Assembly (NCBI GenBank): GCA_041393965.1
Contig: JAWKJB010000001.1
Span: forward strand, 124,001 to 188,000
Direction of reading: 5' to 3'
DNA length: 64,000 bases
DNA from: Acidimicrobiia bacterium
GTDB lineage: Bacteria > Actinomycetota > Acidimicrobiia > Spongiisociales > UBA5794
How positions within the stretch are numbered: position 1 is the stretch's first letter; each line of letters starts with the position of its first letter. Of the stretch, positions 42,479 to 52,707 are shown piece after piece. The position numbers were made by a program, and so were the translations under genes. The notes below the pieces were generated by a model. The model made no database searches, had not been told where the DNA came from, and saw only the letters and a program-made list of their open reading frames with translations.

Positions 42479-44349
42479 CACAGACCTCCCCCTGCGAGCA
42501 CCATCACGACGATGAGTACCACGGCAGCGGCGGTGAGGACCCCGGCATAGGCCCGGACCTTGCCGCCTTGGACCGGCTTGAGGGCGTCACCGATCATCCG
42601 TACCCCGGACGCGATGCCGTGCGCGGCCCCGTCGATGACCGACGCATCGGCTTCGGCCGCAAGCTCGGATGCCTGCTTGCCCGGAGCCACGATGACCCTT
42701 CCGAAGAAGTCATCGACACCGAACCCGGCGAGTGCATGCCGCCAGAATCCTCCATCTTCCGCCGGAAGCGACGCTGCCCGGTAGCGACGCCACGCAACGG
42801 CGATACCGGCGAGCGCGACCACAAGCGTGAGGATCGCAAGCGTCCACAGCAGCGTCGTGTCGAGCGGTTCGGGATGGGCAACACCGTGGAAGGAGGGTTC
42901 GAGAAAGTGCTCGAAGGCATAGCGGATCGGTGTGTTGACCAGTCCGAAGAGCACCGTGAACACCCCAAGGACGACAAGCGGGATCGTCATCAACGACGGG
43001 CTCTCGTGTGGGTGGACACCGTCGTCCCAGCGCTCCTCGCCCATGAAGGTCATCACGAAGAGCCTCGTCATGTAGAACGCGGTGAGCGCGGCACCGACAA
43101 CACCGATGAACCACAAGGTGTACCAGGCGCCACCTCGCGCAAACACACCTGCGAGGATCTCGTCCTTCGACCAGAACCCCGACAGCGGGAAGACACCGGT
43201 GATGGCGAGCCACGCCGCACCCATCGTGACGAAGGTGATCGGCATCCTGGATCGGAGCCCGCCCATCTTGTTCATGTCCTGCTCGCCGGCCATTGCGTGG
43301 ATGACGGAACCGGCGCCGAGGAAGAGCAATGCTTTGAAGAAGGCATGGGTTGTCAGGTGGAAGATGCCTGCGGTGTAGACGCCAACGCCGATGCCGAGGA
43401 CCATGTAGCCGAGCTGACTGATGGTCGAATACGCGAGGACTCGTTTGATGTCCTTCTGTGCGACGGCAATCACCGCCGCGAGGAGCGCGGTGAGAACACC
43501 GACCGTGGCAACCACGGCGCCCGTCACCGGAGCCATTTCGAACAGGACCGCCGATCTCGCCATCATGAAGACACCAGCCGTGACCATCGTCGCAGCGTGG
43601 ATCAGGGCCGAGACGGGTGTCGGGCCCTCCATGGCATCGGGGAGCCAGATGTACAGCGGGATCTGAGCGGACTTGCCCGCCGCTGCGATGAACAGGCACA
43701 GGGTGATTGCCGTTGCCATGCCCACCGAGAGAACAGCCGGCGCATCCGTGAATACCGTGTGGAAATCGAGGGTGCCGAATGCGGCGAAGATGAGCATCAT
43801 CGCGACGAGGAATCCCCAGTCGCCGATCCGGTTGACAACAAAGGCTTTCTTGCCGGCGGCGGCAGCGGCTGGTTTCGTGAACCAGAACGAGATCAGCAGG
43901 TACGACGAGAGGCCGACCAGTTCCCATCCGATGAACATCACGGCGTAGTTGGCGGCGAGAACCAACACGAGCATGGATGCAATGAACAAGTTCAGGTAGG
44001 AGAAGAACCGGGGGAAGCGCTCATCGTTGTGCATGTACGAGATCGAGTACAGGTGAATGAGCCCACCGACACCCGTCACGATGAGGGTGAGCAGCGACGA
44101 CAGGGGATCCCACAGCAGGTCGGCTTCCACGCCAAGGACGGGAATCCACGAAAAGAGGTGGATGGTGGCGGGCTGCGCATCGCCCGTGAGGAAGCCGACG
44201 GTTGGTCCGATCGCGACTGCGAACGGCACGGCAACCATCGCGAAGGCGAACCATCCGGCGACCGGCTCCCCGATTCGCCTGCCTGCGAGGAGGTTGACCA
44301 CCGCACCCACGAGGGGAATCGCGATGACGAGCCAGATGAGATCGGTCAT
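42478..44349 (-). CDS. nuoL: complex I subunit NuoL (14-subunit operon)
   Basis: The 623-residue subunit has QIPLYIWLPDAMEGPTPVSA, KRVLAYSTISQLGYMVLGIG and FWSKDEILAGVFARG motifs, about 16 TM helices and the C-terminal lateral helix region. It starts 4 nt after the nuoK stop. Confidence 0.97.
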   Translation of the reverse strand: MTDLIWLVIAIPLVGAVVNLLAGRRIGEPVAGWFAFAMVAVPFAVAIGPTVGFLTGDAQPATIHLFSWIPVLGVEADLLWDPLSSLLTLIVTGVGGLIHLYSISYMHNDERFPRFFSYLNLFIASMLVLVLAANYAVMFIGWELVGLSSYLLISFWFTKPAAAAAGKKAFVVNRIGDWGFLVAMMLIFAAFGTLDFHTVFTDAPAVLSVGMATAITLCLFIAAAGKSAQIPLYIWLPDAMEGPTPVSALIHAATMVTAGVFMMARSAVLFEMAPVTGAVVATVGVLTALLAAVIAVAQKDIKRVLAYSTISQLGYMVLGIGVGVYTAGIFHLTTHAFFKALLFLGAGSVIHAMAGEQDMNKMGGLRSRMPITFVTMGAAWLAITGVFPLSGFWSKDEILAGVFARGGAWYTLWFIGVVGAALTAFYMTRLFVMTFMGEERWDDGVHPHESPSLMTIPLVVLGVFTVLFGLVNTPIRYAFEHFLEPSFHGVAHPEPLDTTLLWTLAILTLVVALAGIAVAWRRYRAASLPAEDGGFWRHALAGFGVDDFFGRVIVAPGKQASELAAEADASVIDGAAHGIASGVRMIGDALKPVQGGKVRAYAGVLTAAAVVLIVVMVLAGGGL

Positions 44350-44353
44350 TCCC

Positions 44354-44665
44354 TCAGCCCTTCATCTCGGCAAGTTCATCGACATTGGCACTTGCCCGTT
44401 TGCGGAACACGGCAACGATGATCGCGAGCCCCACGGTGACCTCGGCGGCAGCGACCACCATGACGAACAGGGCTGCGACCTGGCCCTCGATGAGGCCGAG
44501 GTCCTTCGACACGGCAACAAAGGTGAGGTTCACGCTGTTGAGCATCAACTCGATCGACATGAACATGACGAGGGCGTTGCGCCGGATGATGACGCCCCCC
44601 GCGCCGATGGCGAACAGAGCAGCGGCGAGCGTGAGATACCACGAGGTGGTGACGACCAGACCCAT
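44354..44665 (-). CDS. nuoK: complex I subunit NuoK (14-subunit operon)
   Basis: The 103-residue, three-TM subunit has conserved Glu in MFMSIELMLNSVNLTFVA and AAEVTVGLAIIVAVF. The ATG at 44665 shares one base with the nuoJ stop. Confidence 0.97.
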   Translation of the reverse strand: MGLVVTTSWYLTLAAALFAIGAGGVIIRRNALVMFMSIELMLNSVNLTFVAVSKDLGLIEGQVAALFVMVVAAAEVTVGLAIIVAVFRKRASANVDELAEMKG

Positions 44666-45195
44666 CACAGCGTCGCGTCCTCGTCCGCTGGGCCCGACCC
44701 GTAGTACGCAAGGGCGATCGTGCCAACGGCGGCGATCGTGAGCAGCATCACCGTTGAGAGGAACACGATTGTCCATGTCCCGAACAGCTCATCGGCGGTG
44801 TTCTCGATCGTGCCTGAAAGGTCTGACGAGCCGACCAGCGCGGAGCCGGTGACCCATGCACTTCTCGCGGCGAGAACGATCGCCGCGAAGAGCCCGACGG
44901 ACACCACGGCAGTGATGACTCCCTGGGCGGGAACCCGCGGGCCATAGGCCCCGGGTTTGTCGACACCGATGAGCATGATCACGAACAGGAACAGGGTCAT
45001 GACCGCTCCTGCATAGATGATCACCTGGACGGCGGCGACGAAGTGGGCGTCGAGGACCACATAGAGCACCGCGAGGGAGAACATCGACGCGAGAAGGCCG
45101 ATCACCGAGTAGACCGGCTGGCGGGCCGCCACCATGGTGGTGGCACCCGCGAGCGCGACCAGGGCGAAGATGACGAAGACGACGACTTCAGCCAT
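44665..45195 (-). CDS. nuoJ: complex I subunit NuoJ (14-subunit operon)
   Basis: The 176-residue, five-TM subunit has the signature VQVIIYAGAVMTLFLFVIML. ATG 45195 overlaps the nuoI 3' end by 8 nt; an upstream ATG (MTGRPP) six codons earlier is possible. Confidence 0.95.
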   Translation of the reverse strand: MAEVVVFVIFALVALAGATTMVAARQPVYSVIGLLASMFSLAVLYVVLDAHFVAAVQVIIYAGAVMTLFLFVIMLIGVDKPGAYGPRVPAQGVITAVVSVGLFAAIVLAARSAWVTGSALVGSSDLSGTIENTADELFGTWTIVFLSTVMLLTIAAVGTIALAYYGSGPADEDATL

Positions 45196-45859
45196 CGGTG
45201 GTCGCCCCGTCATCGGTGTCGCCGGGTGTGCCGGAAGCTCTCTCCAGTCTTGACTGGCCGGTTTCGGGAGGGAGGGCGCCGGTCCTCGCCGAGGGTGTCC
45301 ACGCGACGACCCCTTGGTACTCGGCGCGGCCAGACGGCGAAGTGGCCCGCATCCACCCATCGCCGAGTCGAAGCTCGTTCAGGTCGATGAGAGGACTCTC
45401 GGGTTGTGGATGGTTCGGGGTTCCGTCCGGTTGCACCAGAAGCTCGTCCTTGGTGTAGATGGCATCGTCGCGGTTCGTGACCGACATCTCGAAGAGGTGC
45501 GTCATGGTGATCGCTTCGGTGGGGCACGCCTCGACACACATGGCGCAGAAGATGCACCGCAACATGTTGATCTCGTAGACATAGCCGAACCGCTCACCCG
45601 GGCTGACCGGCGCATCGGGCGGATTGTCCCTACCCCTGACATAGATGCAGTCGGCGGGGCAGACGCCAGCGCACAGCTCGCAGCCGATACATTTCTCCAT
45701 CCCGTTGGGGTAGCGGTTCAGTGCGTGCCTTCCGTGGAAACGGGTCGGCTTGACGCGCTTCTCCGACGGGTACTTGCGGGTGACGGGCTTCCTGCGTGCC
45801 TGGCGGAGCGTGACCGCGAACCCCTTGAACGGCCCGAGCAAATCTGAGATCCAACTCAT
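45188..45859 (-). CDS. nuoI: complex I subunit NuoI, 2[4Fe-4S] (14-subunit operon)
   Basis: The 223-residue subunit has CIGCELCAGVCP (57-68) and CIFCAMCVEACP (102-113) ferredoxin motifs plus the family segment RYPNGMEKCIGC. The C-terminal 60 residues are a variable, proline-rich tail not needed for cluster binding. It lies 10 nt after nuoH. Confidence 0.97.
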   Translation of the reverse strand: MSWISDLLGPFKGFAVTLRQARRKPVTRKYPSEKRVKPTRFHGRHALNRYPNGMEKCIGCELCAGVCPADCIYVRGRDNPPDAPVSPGERFGYVYEINMLRCIFCAMCVEACPTEAITMTHLFEMSVTNRDDAIYTKDELLVQPDGTPNHPQPESPLIDLNELRLGDGWMRATSPSGRAEYQGVVAWTPSARTGALPPETGQSRLERASGTPGDTDDGATTDG

Positions 45860-45869
45860 CGATGCCTCC

Positions 45870-46916
45870 TCATGACCACGGCATCCCCAGATCCCTGACG
45901 CCGAACGCCAACGCGCACAGGATGATCCATGCGAGCGAGACCGGAATGAGACGCTTCCAGCCGAACGACATCAGCTGGTCGTACCGCATGCGTGGGAGGG
46001 TTGCCCTCACCCATACGAAGAAGAACACCAGCGCCCATGTCTTGACAAGGAAGTAGGCGACAGGAAGAACCCACTGGATGACCGTCGGCAGACCGTCTGG
46101 CACCGGCCCGCCCCACCCACCGAGGAAGAGGGTCACGGTCAGTGCGGAGATGTTGAACACATTCATGTATTCCGAAAGGAAGAACAAGGCGAACGGGAGT
46201 CCCGAGTACTCGGTGTGGTAACCGCCGACGATCTCGGACTCGGCCTCGACCAGGTCGAAAGGCGCGCGATTCGTCTCCGCAAACCCTGCGATGAGAAAAA
46301 TCACGAATGACGGGACGAGGACGACATTCCAGGCAGGGAGGATCGCGCCGAAGGTGCCCTGCTGCCCCGCGACGATCTGGGCGATCGAGGTCGAGCCGGC
46401 GAGCATCACCACCGGCACGAGCGCAAGCCCCATCGCGGCCTCGTATGAGATCATCTGTGCTGATGCCCGCACGGCACCGAGGAGTGGATACTTCGACCCG
46501 GAACTCCACCCCGCGAGCGTCACCGCGTACACCGCGACCGATGACAGGGCGAGCACATACAGCAGCCCGATGTTGAGGTCCATCACCTGGAGGGTGTAGG
46601 TGGTGCCGCCGATCTCGATGGGGGCACCGATCGGGATGACAAGGAAGATCAGCAGTGCCGGGATGAGGGACGCGATCGGTGCCGCGATGTAGATCCCGTA
46701 TTCGGCACGGGTCGGCGAGATTGATTCCTTGAAGAATGCCTTGACCCCATCGGCGAGGCTCTGGAGCACCCCGAAGGGCCCGGCCCGGTTCGGCCCGATG
46801 CGGTTCTGGAGGTCGCTCACCCATTTGCGTTCTGCCCAGACGAGGACGAGCACCGTCAGCAACAGGAAGACGAAGGCAACGACGACTTTGGCGACAGCCT
46901 CGATGAGAGGGCTCAT
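45870..46916 (-). CDS. nuoH: complex I subunit NuoH (14-subunit operon)
   Basis: The 348-residue quinone-channel subunit has LQNRIGPNRAGPFGVLQSLA, AGWSSGSKYPLLGAVRASAQ and APFDLVEAESEIVGGYHTEY. ATG 46916 overlaps the nuoG stop by 4 nt. Confidence 0.97.
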   Translation of the reverse strand: MSPLIEAVAKVVVAFVFLLLTVLVLVWAERKWVSDLQNRIGPNRAGPFGVLQSLADGVKAFFKESISPTRAEYGIYIAAPIASLIPALLIFLVIPIGAPIEIGGTTYTLQVMDLNIGLLYVLALSSVAVYAVTLAGWSSGSKYPLLGAVRASAQMISYEAAMGLALVPVVMLAGSTSIAQIVAGQQGTFGAILPAWNVVLVPSFVIFLIAGFAETNRAPFDLVEAESEIVGGYHTEYSGLPFALFFLSEYMNVFNISALTVTLFLGGWGGPVPDGLPTVIQWVLPVAYFLVKTWALVFFFVWVRATLPRMRYDQLMSFGWKRLIPVSLAWIILCALAFGVRDLGMPWS

Positions 46917-49369
46917 GCGATTCCCTCATTCCCGTCGATGTCACGAATCGCCTTCACGGAGACAGCCGCCATCGCGGCAAGACCCTTCGTCGCCACCTGG
47001 TTGAAGGGCAACACGATGGAACCCTTCGCTACCGACGGATCGACTCGCACCGGGAACACCCGCTCGCCAGCCACCATGACCGTCGCACCGTTCGCCACCG
47101 CGAGGAGCGACGCGTCCGATGGATGGAGGCGCGCCTCGACGGCGGGGACGAGACCGGCGATCGACGGCGAATGCCGCGTCGTCACTCCGTCGTCGTACAA
47201 CGATGGAGCGAAGTGGAGGGTGTATCGGTCGGTGACAACGGGCACGGCACCATCCGTCGGGATGTAGCCGAGCGGTTGGGGTGCTCCTTCCATCGGCACC
47301 ACAACGCCCGTTCCGTCGGTCTCGAAGGTGAGATGGTCGGCGGTGATGCCGCGGTAGGCGGGCGCGACGGCGGAGATCTCCTTCGTGATCGATGCGACAT
47401 CGTACGCCGCGAGGTCCGCACCCATGGCCGTGGCGATGTCCTTGAGGGCAAACAGGACCGACTGGGCCTGCCCATCCGGTTGAAGCGCAGCCCTGACGGC
47501 CTGAACCCTGCCTTCGAGGTTCGTCACGGTGCCGTCGACCTCGCCCCACAGTGCCGCAGGGAGGATGAGGTCTGCGTGGCGTGACGAGTCGGTCACGAAC
47601 GCGTCGAATGCAACGACGAACTCGGCCATCTCGAGAGCTCGCCGTGCGAGGTCGGGGTCAGGGCAGTCCCTCACCGGGTCGGACCCGAACAGCAGCAGGA
47701 CATTCACATCACCCGACTCGACCGCCCGCAGCATTCCCATCGTGTCGAGGCCCGGCCCTTCGGGCATGAGACCCCACTGGTCCGTCATGGCAGCGGCGTG
47801 CTCGCCATCGCGGATCGACACCCGGCCGGGGAGCAGTGTTGGTGCGAGCCCCATGTCGAGGGCCCCGAAGGTGTTTGCCCTCCCGAGGAGCGGAAGGAGG
47901 CCGGGACCCTCGAGCGTTCGTGCGAAGGCCGCAACCGACTCGGCAAGCCGAGGATCCTCACAGAGCGAGGATCGCCCGAAGAGCGTCACAACTCCTCCGG
48001 CGTCGAGCTCTGCCCGCACCGATGCGAGATCGCCTTCCCCGGCCGAGAGCTTGCGAACCGCGTCCTGTCCGGAACCGGCCCGGTACCTGACGACATGCGT
48101 CGCGATGCCATCCAGCCCCGTTCCGGCAGGGCTCGCGACCACGAGGTTCGCACCGTTGCGCGCCGCCTTTCGGACCCGCAGGTACAAAACCGGATGAGTC
48201 TCTTTGAGGTCGGGCCCCCACACGAGGATCGTCGTGGCCGCATCGAGGTCGTCGATTCGGGCGCGCGGCGTGACCGCAGCCGCGAGCTGTGGCTCGAATC
48301 CGTCGCCGACCTGTGCATCGAGGTGGGGTGAACCGACGATTGAGCGCATGAATTTCCCGATCAGGTACGCCTCCTCGTTGGTCCCGTTCGCTCCCCCGAT
48401 GGCGCCGACCTCGGTACCGAGCACCGAACCGAGCCTGGTGGCGACGGCCTCGATGGCCTGCGGCCACGGGATGGGCGTGTGCCCGTCGCCGGTGCGCTGA
48501 AGTGGGGTAAGAACCCGATCCTCGTGATGCATCGAGCCGAACGAGAACCGATCCTTGTCCGAGAGCCAACCATCGTTGACATGGTCGTTGTCGGCGCCGT
48601 ACACCCGCACGACCTTGCCCCGGCTTGTGTGGATCTCGACCGTCGAATGGACCGTGTCCCTGAGCGATACGGATGGCACGACCTCGAGATCCCACGGCCG
48701 AGCCCTGAACCGATAGTCGACCGAGGTGAGGGCGCCAACGGGGCATACCTGCACCGTGTTACCGGAGAAATAGGACTTGAACGGTTCATCGGGGAAGGTG
48801 AGGATCTGCACCTGATTCCCGCGCTCATTGAAAGTGATGAGGGGATCTCCCGCGATGTCGTCTGCAACACGAACGCAGCGGTCACAGAGGACGCACCGTT
48901 CCCGGTCGAGGAGAACAACATCAGAGATCGGGATCGGCTTGACAAAGGTCCGCTTCGCCTCGATGAAGCGACTCTCGCCGGGCCCGTACGCCATCGTCTG
49001 ATCCTGGAGCGGGCACTCGCCACCCTTGTCGCACACCGGACAGTCGAGGGGGTGGTTGATGAGGAGGAACTCGAGCACACCGTTTTGGGCTTTCTTGACG
49101 ACTTCGGATTCCGTGTCGACGACCATGCCGTCGCTGACGAGCATCGTGCATGACGGCACGAGCTGCTTCCCGCGGGGTCCCTCCACCTCCACGAGACACA
49201 TGCGGCACTTGCCGACCGGGTCGAGCTTTTCGTGGTGACAGAATCGGGGGATGTAGTTGCCGACCCGTTCGGCTGCCGTGATCAAGCGCTGTCCGGCGTC
49301 GACGATGTGGTCGACACCGTTGATCGTGATCGTGACGGTCGTGGGATCCGGAACCGCGCGGTCAGCCAT
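46913..49369 (-). CDS. nuoG: complex I subunit NuoG (14-subunit operon)
   Basis: The 818-residue NADH-dehydrogenase module subunit has an N-terminal [2Fe-2S] domain (RFCHHEKLDPVGKCRMCLVE), a His/Cys [4Fe-4S] motif (CPVCDKGGECPLQDQ) and a second [4Fe-4S] site (CVLCDRCVRVADDI). A degenerate molybdopterin oxidoreductase domain (about 220-680) follows. ATG 49369 overlaps the nuoF stop by 8 nt. No counterpart exists in the 11-subunit operon. Confidence 0.96.
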   Translation of the reverse strand: MADRAVPDPTTVTITINGVDHIVDAGQRLITAAERVGNYIPRFCHHEKLDPVGKCRMCLVEVEGPRGKQLVPSCTMLVSDGMVVDTESEVVKKAQNGVLEFLLINHPLDCPVCDKGGECPLQDQTMAYGPGESRFIEAKRTFVKPIPISDVVLLDRERCVLCDRCVRVADDIAGDPLITFNERGNQVQILTFPDEPFKSYFSGNTVQVCPVGALTSVDYRFRARPWDLEVVPSVSLRDTVHSTVEIHTSRGKVVRVYGADNDHVNDGWLSDKDRFSFGSMHHEDRVLTPLQRTGDGHTPIPWPQAIEAVATRLGSVLGTEVGAIGGANGTNEEAYLIGKFMRSIVGSPHLDAQVGDGFEPQLAAAVTPRARIDDLDAATTILVWGPDLKETHPVLYLRVRKAARNGANLVVASPAGTGLDGIATHVVRYRAGSGQDAVRKLSAGEGDLASVRAELDAGGVVTLFGRSSLCEDPRLAESVAAFARTLEGPGLLPLLGRANTFGALDMGLAPTLLPGRVSIRDGEHAAAMTDQWGLMPEGPGLDTMGMLRAVESGDVNVLLLFGSDPVRDCPDPDLARRALEMAEFVVAFDAFVTDSSRHADLILPAALWGEVDGTVTNLEGRVQAVRAALQPDGQAQSVLFALKDIATAMGADLAAYDVASITKEISAVAPAYRGITADHLTFETDGTGVVVPMEGAPQPLGYIPTDGAVPVVTDRYTLHFAPSLYDDGVTTRHSPSIAGLVPAVEARLHPSDASLLAVANGATVMVAGERVFPVRVDPSVAKGSIVLPFNQVATKGLAAMAAVSVKAIRDIDGNEGIA

Positions 49370-50654
49370 CGACGACCTCCAGCGGTTGCGCAGCGATGCG
49401 ACCCTTCACCTCGTCGAGGAAGTACTTCGTGATCGAGGTGATCGGAGCTGTCGCCGATGGTCCGAGCGGACAGATCGTGGTCATGGCCGGCGGCCATGCG
49501 AGGCCGGGTGAGATGTTGTCCGAGATATCGAGGAGGAGCTCGATGTCCTTCTGGCGACCACGGCCCGCCATGATCCTCTCGAGGATGTCCTGGAGCCATG
49601 TGGTGCCTTCCCGGCACGGGGTGCACTGCCCACAGGATTCGTGGGCGAAGAACCTCACGATGCTGTGGGCTGCCCCGACGACATCGGTCGTCTCGTCCAT
49701 GACGACCACGGCCCCGGAACCGAGCATGGTTCCGTACTCGAGGACTCCATCGATCGTGATCAGCGTATCGAGGTGTTCGGGAACGAGCCATGGCGCCGAG
49801 GCACCCCCGGGGATCCAGGTCTTGAGCGCGTTCCCGTCCCTGATGCCGCCACCGATCTCGTAGATCAGCTCCCGCCAGCTGATCCCCATGACGATCTCGT
49901 AGTTGCCGGGCCTGTTCACATGCCCGGACAGGGAGAACAGCCGGGTTCCCGCCGACCGCTCCGGTCCGATCGCGGCGTAGGCGTCGCCCCCATGTTCGAT
50001 GATCCAAGGAACATTGGAGAGCGACTCGACATTGTTGACGATCGTCGGCCGGCGGTAGAGACCCTCCACCGCCGGGAAGGGGGGCTTGAGCCTCGGTTCA
50101 CCGCGACGACCCTCGAGGCTGTTCAACAACGCCGTTTCCTCCCCGCAGATGTAGGCACCCGCACCGAGATGAATGGACACATCGAGACAGAAGTCGCTTC
50201 CAGCGATGTTGTCCCCGAGGAGTCCGGCCTCGTACGCCTCCTCGATCGCCCGTTGGAGACGCCGTGCCGGTTTTGGGTATTCGCCGCGGATGTACACGAA
50301 TGCGCGGTTGACGCCGAGCGCGAACGACGAGATGACGATCCCCTCGAGGAGTTGGTGCGGGTCACGCTCCAGCAGTTGGCGGTCCTTGAAGGTACCCGGT
50401 TCGGACTCATCGCCGTTGACGACGAGGTACTTCGGGTCACTGTTCGCAAGGAACCCCCATTTCATCCCTGTGGGGAAGCCTGCACCCCCGCGCCCACGAA
50501 TATTCGATGTCTTGATCTGGTCGATGACCTCTTCGGGTGTTGAGGAAGCGAGAACTCGGCGAAGCGTCGCATAGCCGCCAGTGTCGAGGTATCGGGTGAT
50601 CGTGTTGCTGTCCGTTGGGTGGGCTTCCATGCGGGCTGTCAGGATCTTCGTCAT
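49362..50654 (-). CDS. nuoF: complex I subunit NuoF, NADH/FMN (14-subunit operon)
   Basis: The 430-residue flavoprotein has the FMN/NADH glycine motif RGRGGAGFPTGMKWGF, the GAGAYICGEETALLNSLEG segment and the [4Fe-4S] site ESCGQCTPCREGT. It oxidises NADH and starts the Fe-S chain. ATG 50654 overlaps the nuoE stop by 4 nt. Confidence 0.97.
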   Translation of the reverse strand: MTKILTARMEAHPTDSNTITRYLDTGGYATLRRVLASSTPEEVIDQIKTSNIRGRGGAGFPTGMKWGFLANSDPKYLVVNGDESEPGTFKDRQLLERDPHQLLEGIVISSFALGVNRAFVYIRGEYPKPARRLQRAIEEAYEAGLLGDNIAGSDFCLDVSIHLGAGAYICGEETALLNSLEGRRGEPRLKPPFPAVEGLYRRPTIVNNVESLSNVPWIIEHGGDAYAAIGPERSAGTRLFSLSGHVNRPGNYEIVMGISWRELIYEIGGGIRDGNALKTWIPGGASAPWLVPEHLDTLITIDGVLEYGTMLGSGAVVVMDETTDVVGAAHSIVRFFAHESCGQCTPCREGTTWLQDILERIMAGRGRQKDIELLLDISDNISPGLAWPPAMTTICPLGPSATAPITSITKYFLDEVKGRIAAQPLEVVDG

Positions 50655-51295
50655 CGGCCCTCTCCCGTCGATCCGTACGGACCGAATGCCGGGACGGGCG
50701 CGATGGCGCCGGTCGACTCGGAGGGCCCTGTCTCGAAGGAACGCTGCCCACCGAAGAGCTGCTGCATCTCGTCGGCGAGAACCACCGACGGTGTCGTCTG
50801 GCGCAGCCACGCTACGAGGGCGGCGGCCTTGTCCGGGGTGACGCCCTCGACGAGCTCGTAGTTCACCTGCATGGCAGGTGCACCACCGCAAGCACCGATG
50901 CATTCGACGCGCTCGACCGAGATCACGCCGTCATCGGAGGTCTCCCCATGTGCGACTCCACTTGCCTGTGCGATCGAGGACAGGACCGCATCACCCCCGA
51001 GGAGGTGACATGAGATCGATGTGCACACCGACACGAGATAGGTTCCCACCGGCTCGCGCTTGTACATCGTGTAGAACGAGGCCACGGACCGCACCTGCGA
51101 CGGGGTGATCCCGACGAGGGCCGCAACCTCCCTCATGGCCTCGTCGGATGCGTAATCGTGTTCGAGACTCGCGAGGTACAGCAACGGCATCACCGCCGAA
51201 CGGCGTTCGGGGTAGCCCGCAAGGATCTCCTCCGCGCGACCACGGTTGGCGGAGGACCAGTGGCCGATGATGGTGCGGATCGTCTGGGGTGTCAT
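50651..51295 (-). CDS. nuoE: complex I subunit NuoE, [2Fe-2S] (14-subunit operon)
   Basis: The 214-residue thioredoxin-like subunit has Cys pairs SVCTSISCHLLGG and VECIGACGGAPAMQVN, the N1a cluster ligands. The family helical domain precedes it (VAALVGITPSQVRSVASFYT). A C-terminal extension of about 50 residues is not part of the core fold. Confidence 0.96.
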   Translation of the reverse strand: MTPQTIRTIIGHWSSANRGRAEEILAGYPERRSAVMPLLYLASLEHDYASDEAMREVAALVGITPSQVRSVASFYTMYKREPVGTYLVSVCTSISCHLLGGDAVLSSIAQASGVAHGETSDDGVISVERVECIGACGGAPAMQVNYELVEGVTPDKAAALVAWLRQTTPSVVLADEMQQLFGGQRSFETGPSESTGAIAPVPAFGPYGSTGEGR

Positions 51296-52707
51296 CGATC
51301 GACATCTCCGAGGACCGGATCAGCCGACGCGAGCGACGCGACGAGATCGGCAACCAGCGAGTCGGTCATCATCACGGGAAGCGCCTGGACCGCGGCGAAC
51401 GACGGGGCACGCCAGTGCATGCGCCACGGCCGAGCGCCGCCCTTCGACACGAGATAGCACCCGAGCTCGCCACGGGGCCCCTCGACCGACTGGTAAGCAG
51501 CACCACTCGGAACCCTGATGCCTTCCGTGAACAGTTTGAAGTGATGGATCAGCGCTTCCATCGACTCGTCGATTCGCTTCCTCGGCGGCGGGGTGACTTT
51601 CCGGTCCTCACTTCGGTAGTCGCCTCCTGGCATCGTCTCGGTGACCTGTTGCACGATCCGCAGCGACTGGATCATCTCTTCCATCCGGACCATGTAGCGG
51701 TCGTAGACATCACCATGGAGACCGGTCGGAACATCGAACTCGTACTCGTCGATCCCGCAGTACGGGTTCGTTTTGCGGAGGTCCCACGCAAGCCCGGAGC
51801 CACGGGCAATCGGGCCGGTGACGCCGTACTGCTTGCATTCGGCCGGCGTGATGACACCGACCCCGAGGGTCCGGTCGAGGAAGATCGGATTCTCATCGAG
51901 GAGTTCGCGGTATTCCCCGATGCCCCTTGTAACGATCCCGATCAGGCTCGAGATGTCGTCCTCCCAGCCGTCAGGGAGGTCGGCTGCGACGCCACCGACC
52001 CGGATGTAGTTGTGGTTCATCCGAAGCCCTGTGGTCTTCTCGAAGAAATCGAGGCAGACCTCGCGTTCGCGCCACCCATAGATCATCATCGAGAGCGCAC
52101 CGATGTCCATGCCCTGGGTGGCGGCCCACAGCAGGTGACTCGAGACCCGATTGAGCTCGGTCATGAGCACCCTGATGGCACTCGCCCGCGGTGGGACATC
52201 GATCCCGAGCAGCTGTTCGACGGCGAGGGAGTACGCGAGCTCGTTGTGGAAGGGAGCCAGGTAATCCATGCGGGTGACATTCGTGGCACCCTGTGCGTAG
52301 GTGAGGGTCTCTGCCGTTTTCTCCATACCGGTGTGGAGGTAGCCGATGATCGGTTTCACCCGCCGAACGGTCTCGCCTTCGAGCTCGAGGTGGAGGCGGA
52401 GCACCCCGTGGGTCGATGGGTGCTGCGGACCCATGTTGATGATCTGACGCTCCGCAACATCTGTCTCCGGCTCCGACAGATAGTCGTCCTCAACAGCGAT
52501 GCCGGCCTGCATGCGTGCCCCGGGATCGTCCGCTGCGGGCAGCATCTCCTGCGCCCCTTCGTCGGTAGCGGCGGCGAACGGGTAGCGCTCCTCGGTTCCG
52601 CTGACCCACACACTGTGGGTGGCCCGCCGTTGGTCGGCAGCCGACATCGGCTTCGCCTGTGTCGTGTCGGACCCGTCGGCCATGTCGTTCACGGTCCGAT
52701 CGGTCAC
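51292..52707 (-). CDS. nuoD: complex I subunit NuoD (14-subunit operon)
   Basis: The 471-residue NuoD begins with an unusual extension of about 85 residues before INMGPQHPSTHGVLRLHLEL; the core ends LVASLASADPVLGDVDR. GTG 52707 overlaps the nuoC stop by 4 nt, which favours inclusion of the extension; an ATG at 52683 is an alternative. Confidence 0.95.
   Translation of the reverse strand: MTDRTVNDMADGSDTTQAKPMSAADQRRATHSVWVSGTEERYPFAAATDEGAQEMLPAADDPGARMQAGIAVEDDYLSEPETDVAERQIINMGPQHPSTHGVLRLHLELEGETVRRVKPIIGYLHTGMEKTAETLTYAQGATNVTRMDYLAPFHNELAYSLAVEQLLGIDVPPRASAIRVLMTELNRVSSHLLWAATQGMDIGALSMMIYGWREREVCLDFFEKTTGLRMNHNYIRVGGVAADLPDGWEDDISSLIGIVTRGIGEYRELLDENPIFLDRTLGVGVITPAECKQYGVTGPIARGSGLAWDLRKTNPYCGIDEYEFDVPTGLHGDVYDRYMVRMEEMIQSLRIVQQVTETMPGGDYRSEDRKVTPPPRKRIDESMEALIHHFKLFTEGIRVPSGAAYQSVEGPRGELGCYLVSKGGARPWRMHWRAPSFAAVQALPVMMTDSLVADLVASLASADPVLGDVDR

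Noticed and set aside
42568..44421. A 617-residue plus-strand ORF opposite the second nuoL
   Set aside because: Same shadow effect: Glu/Arg/His-rich translation of antisense TM helices, with no start signal.
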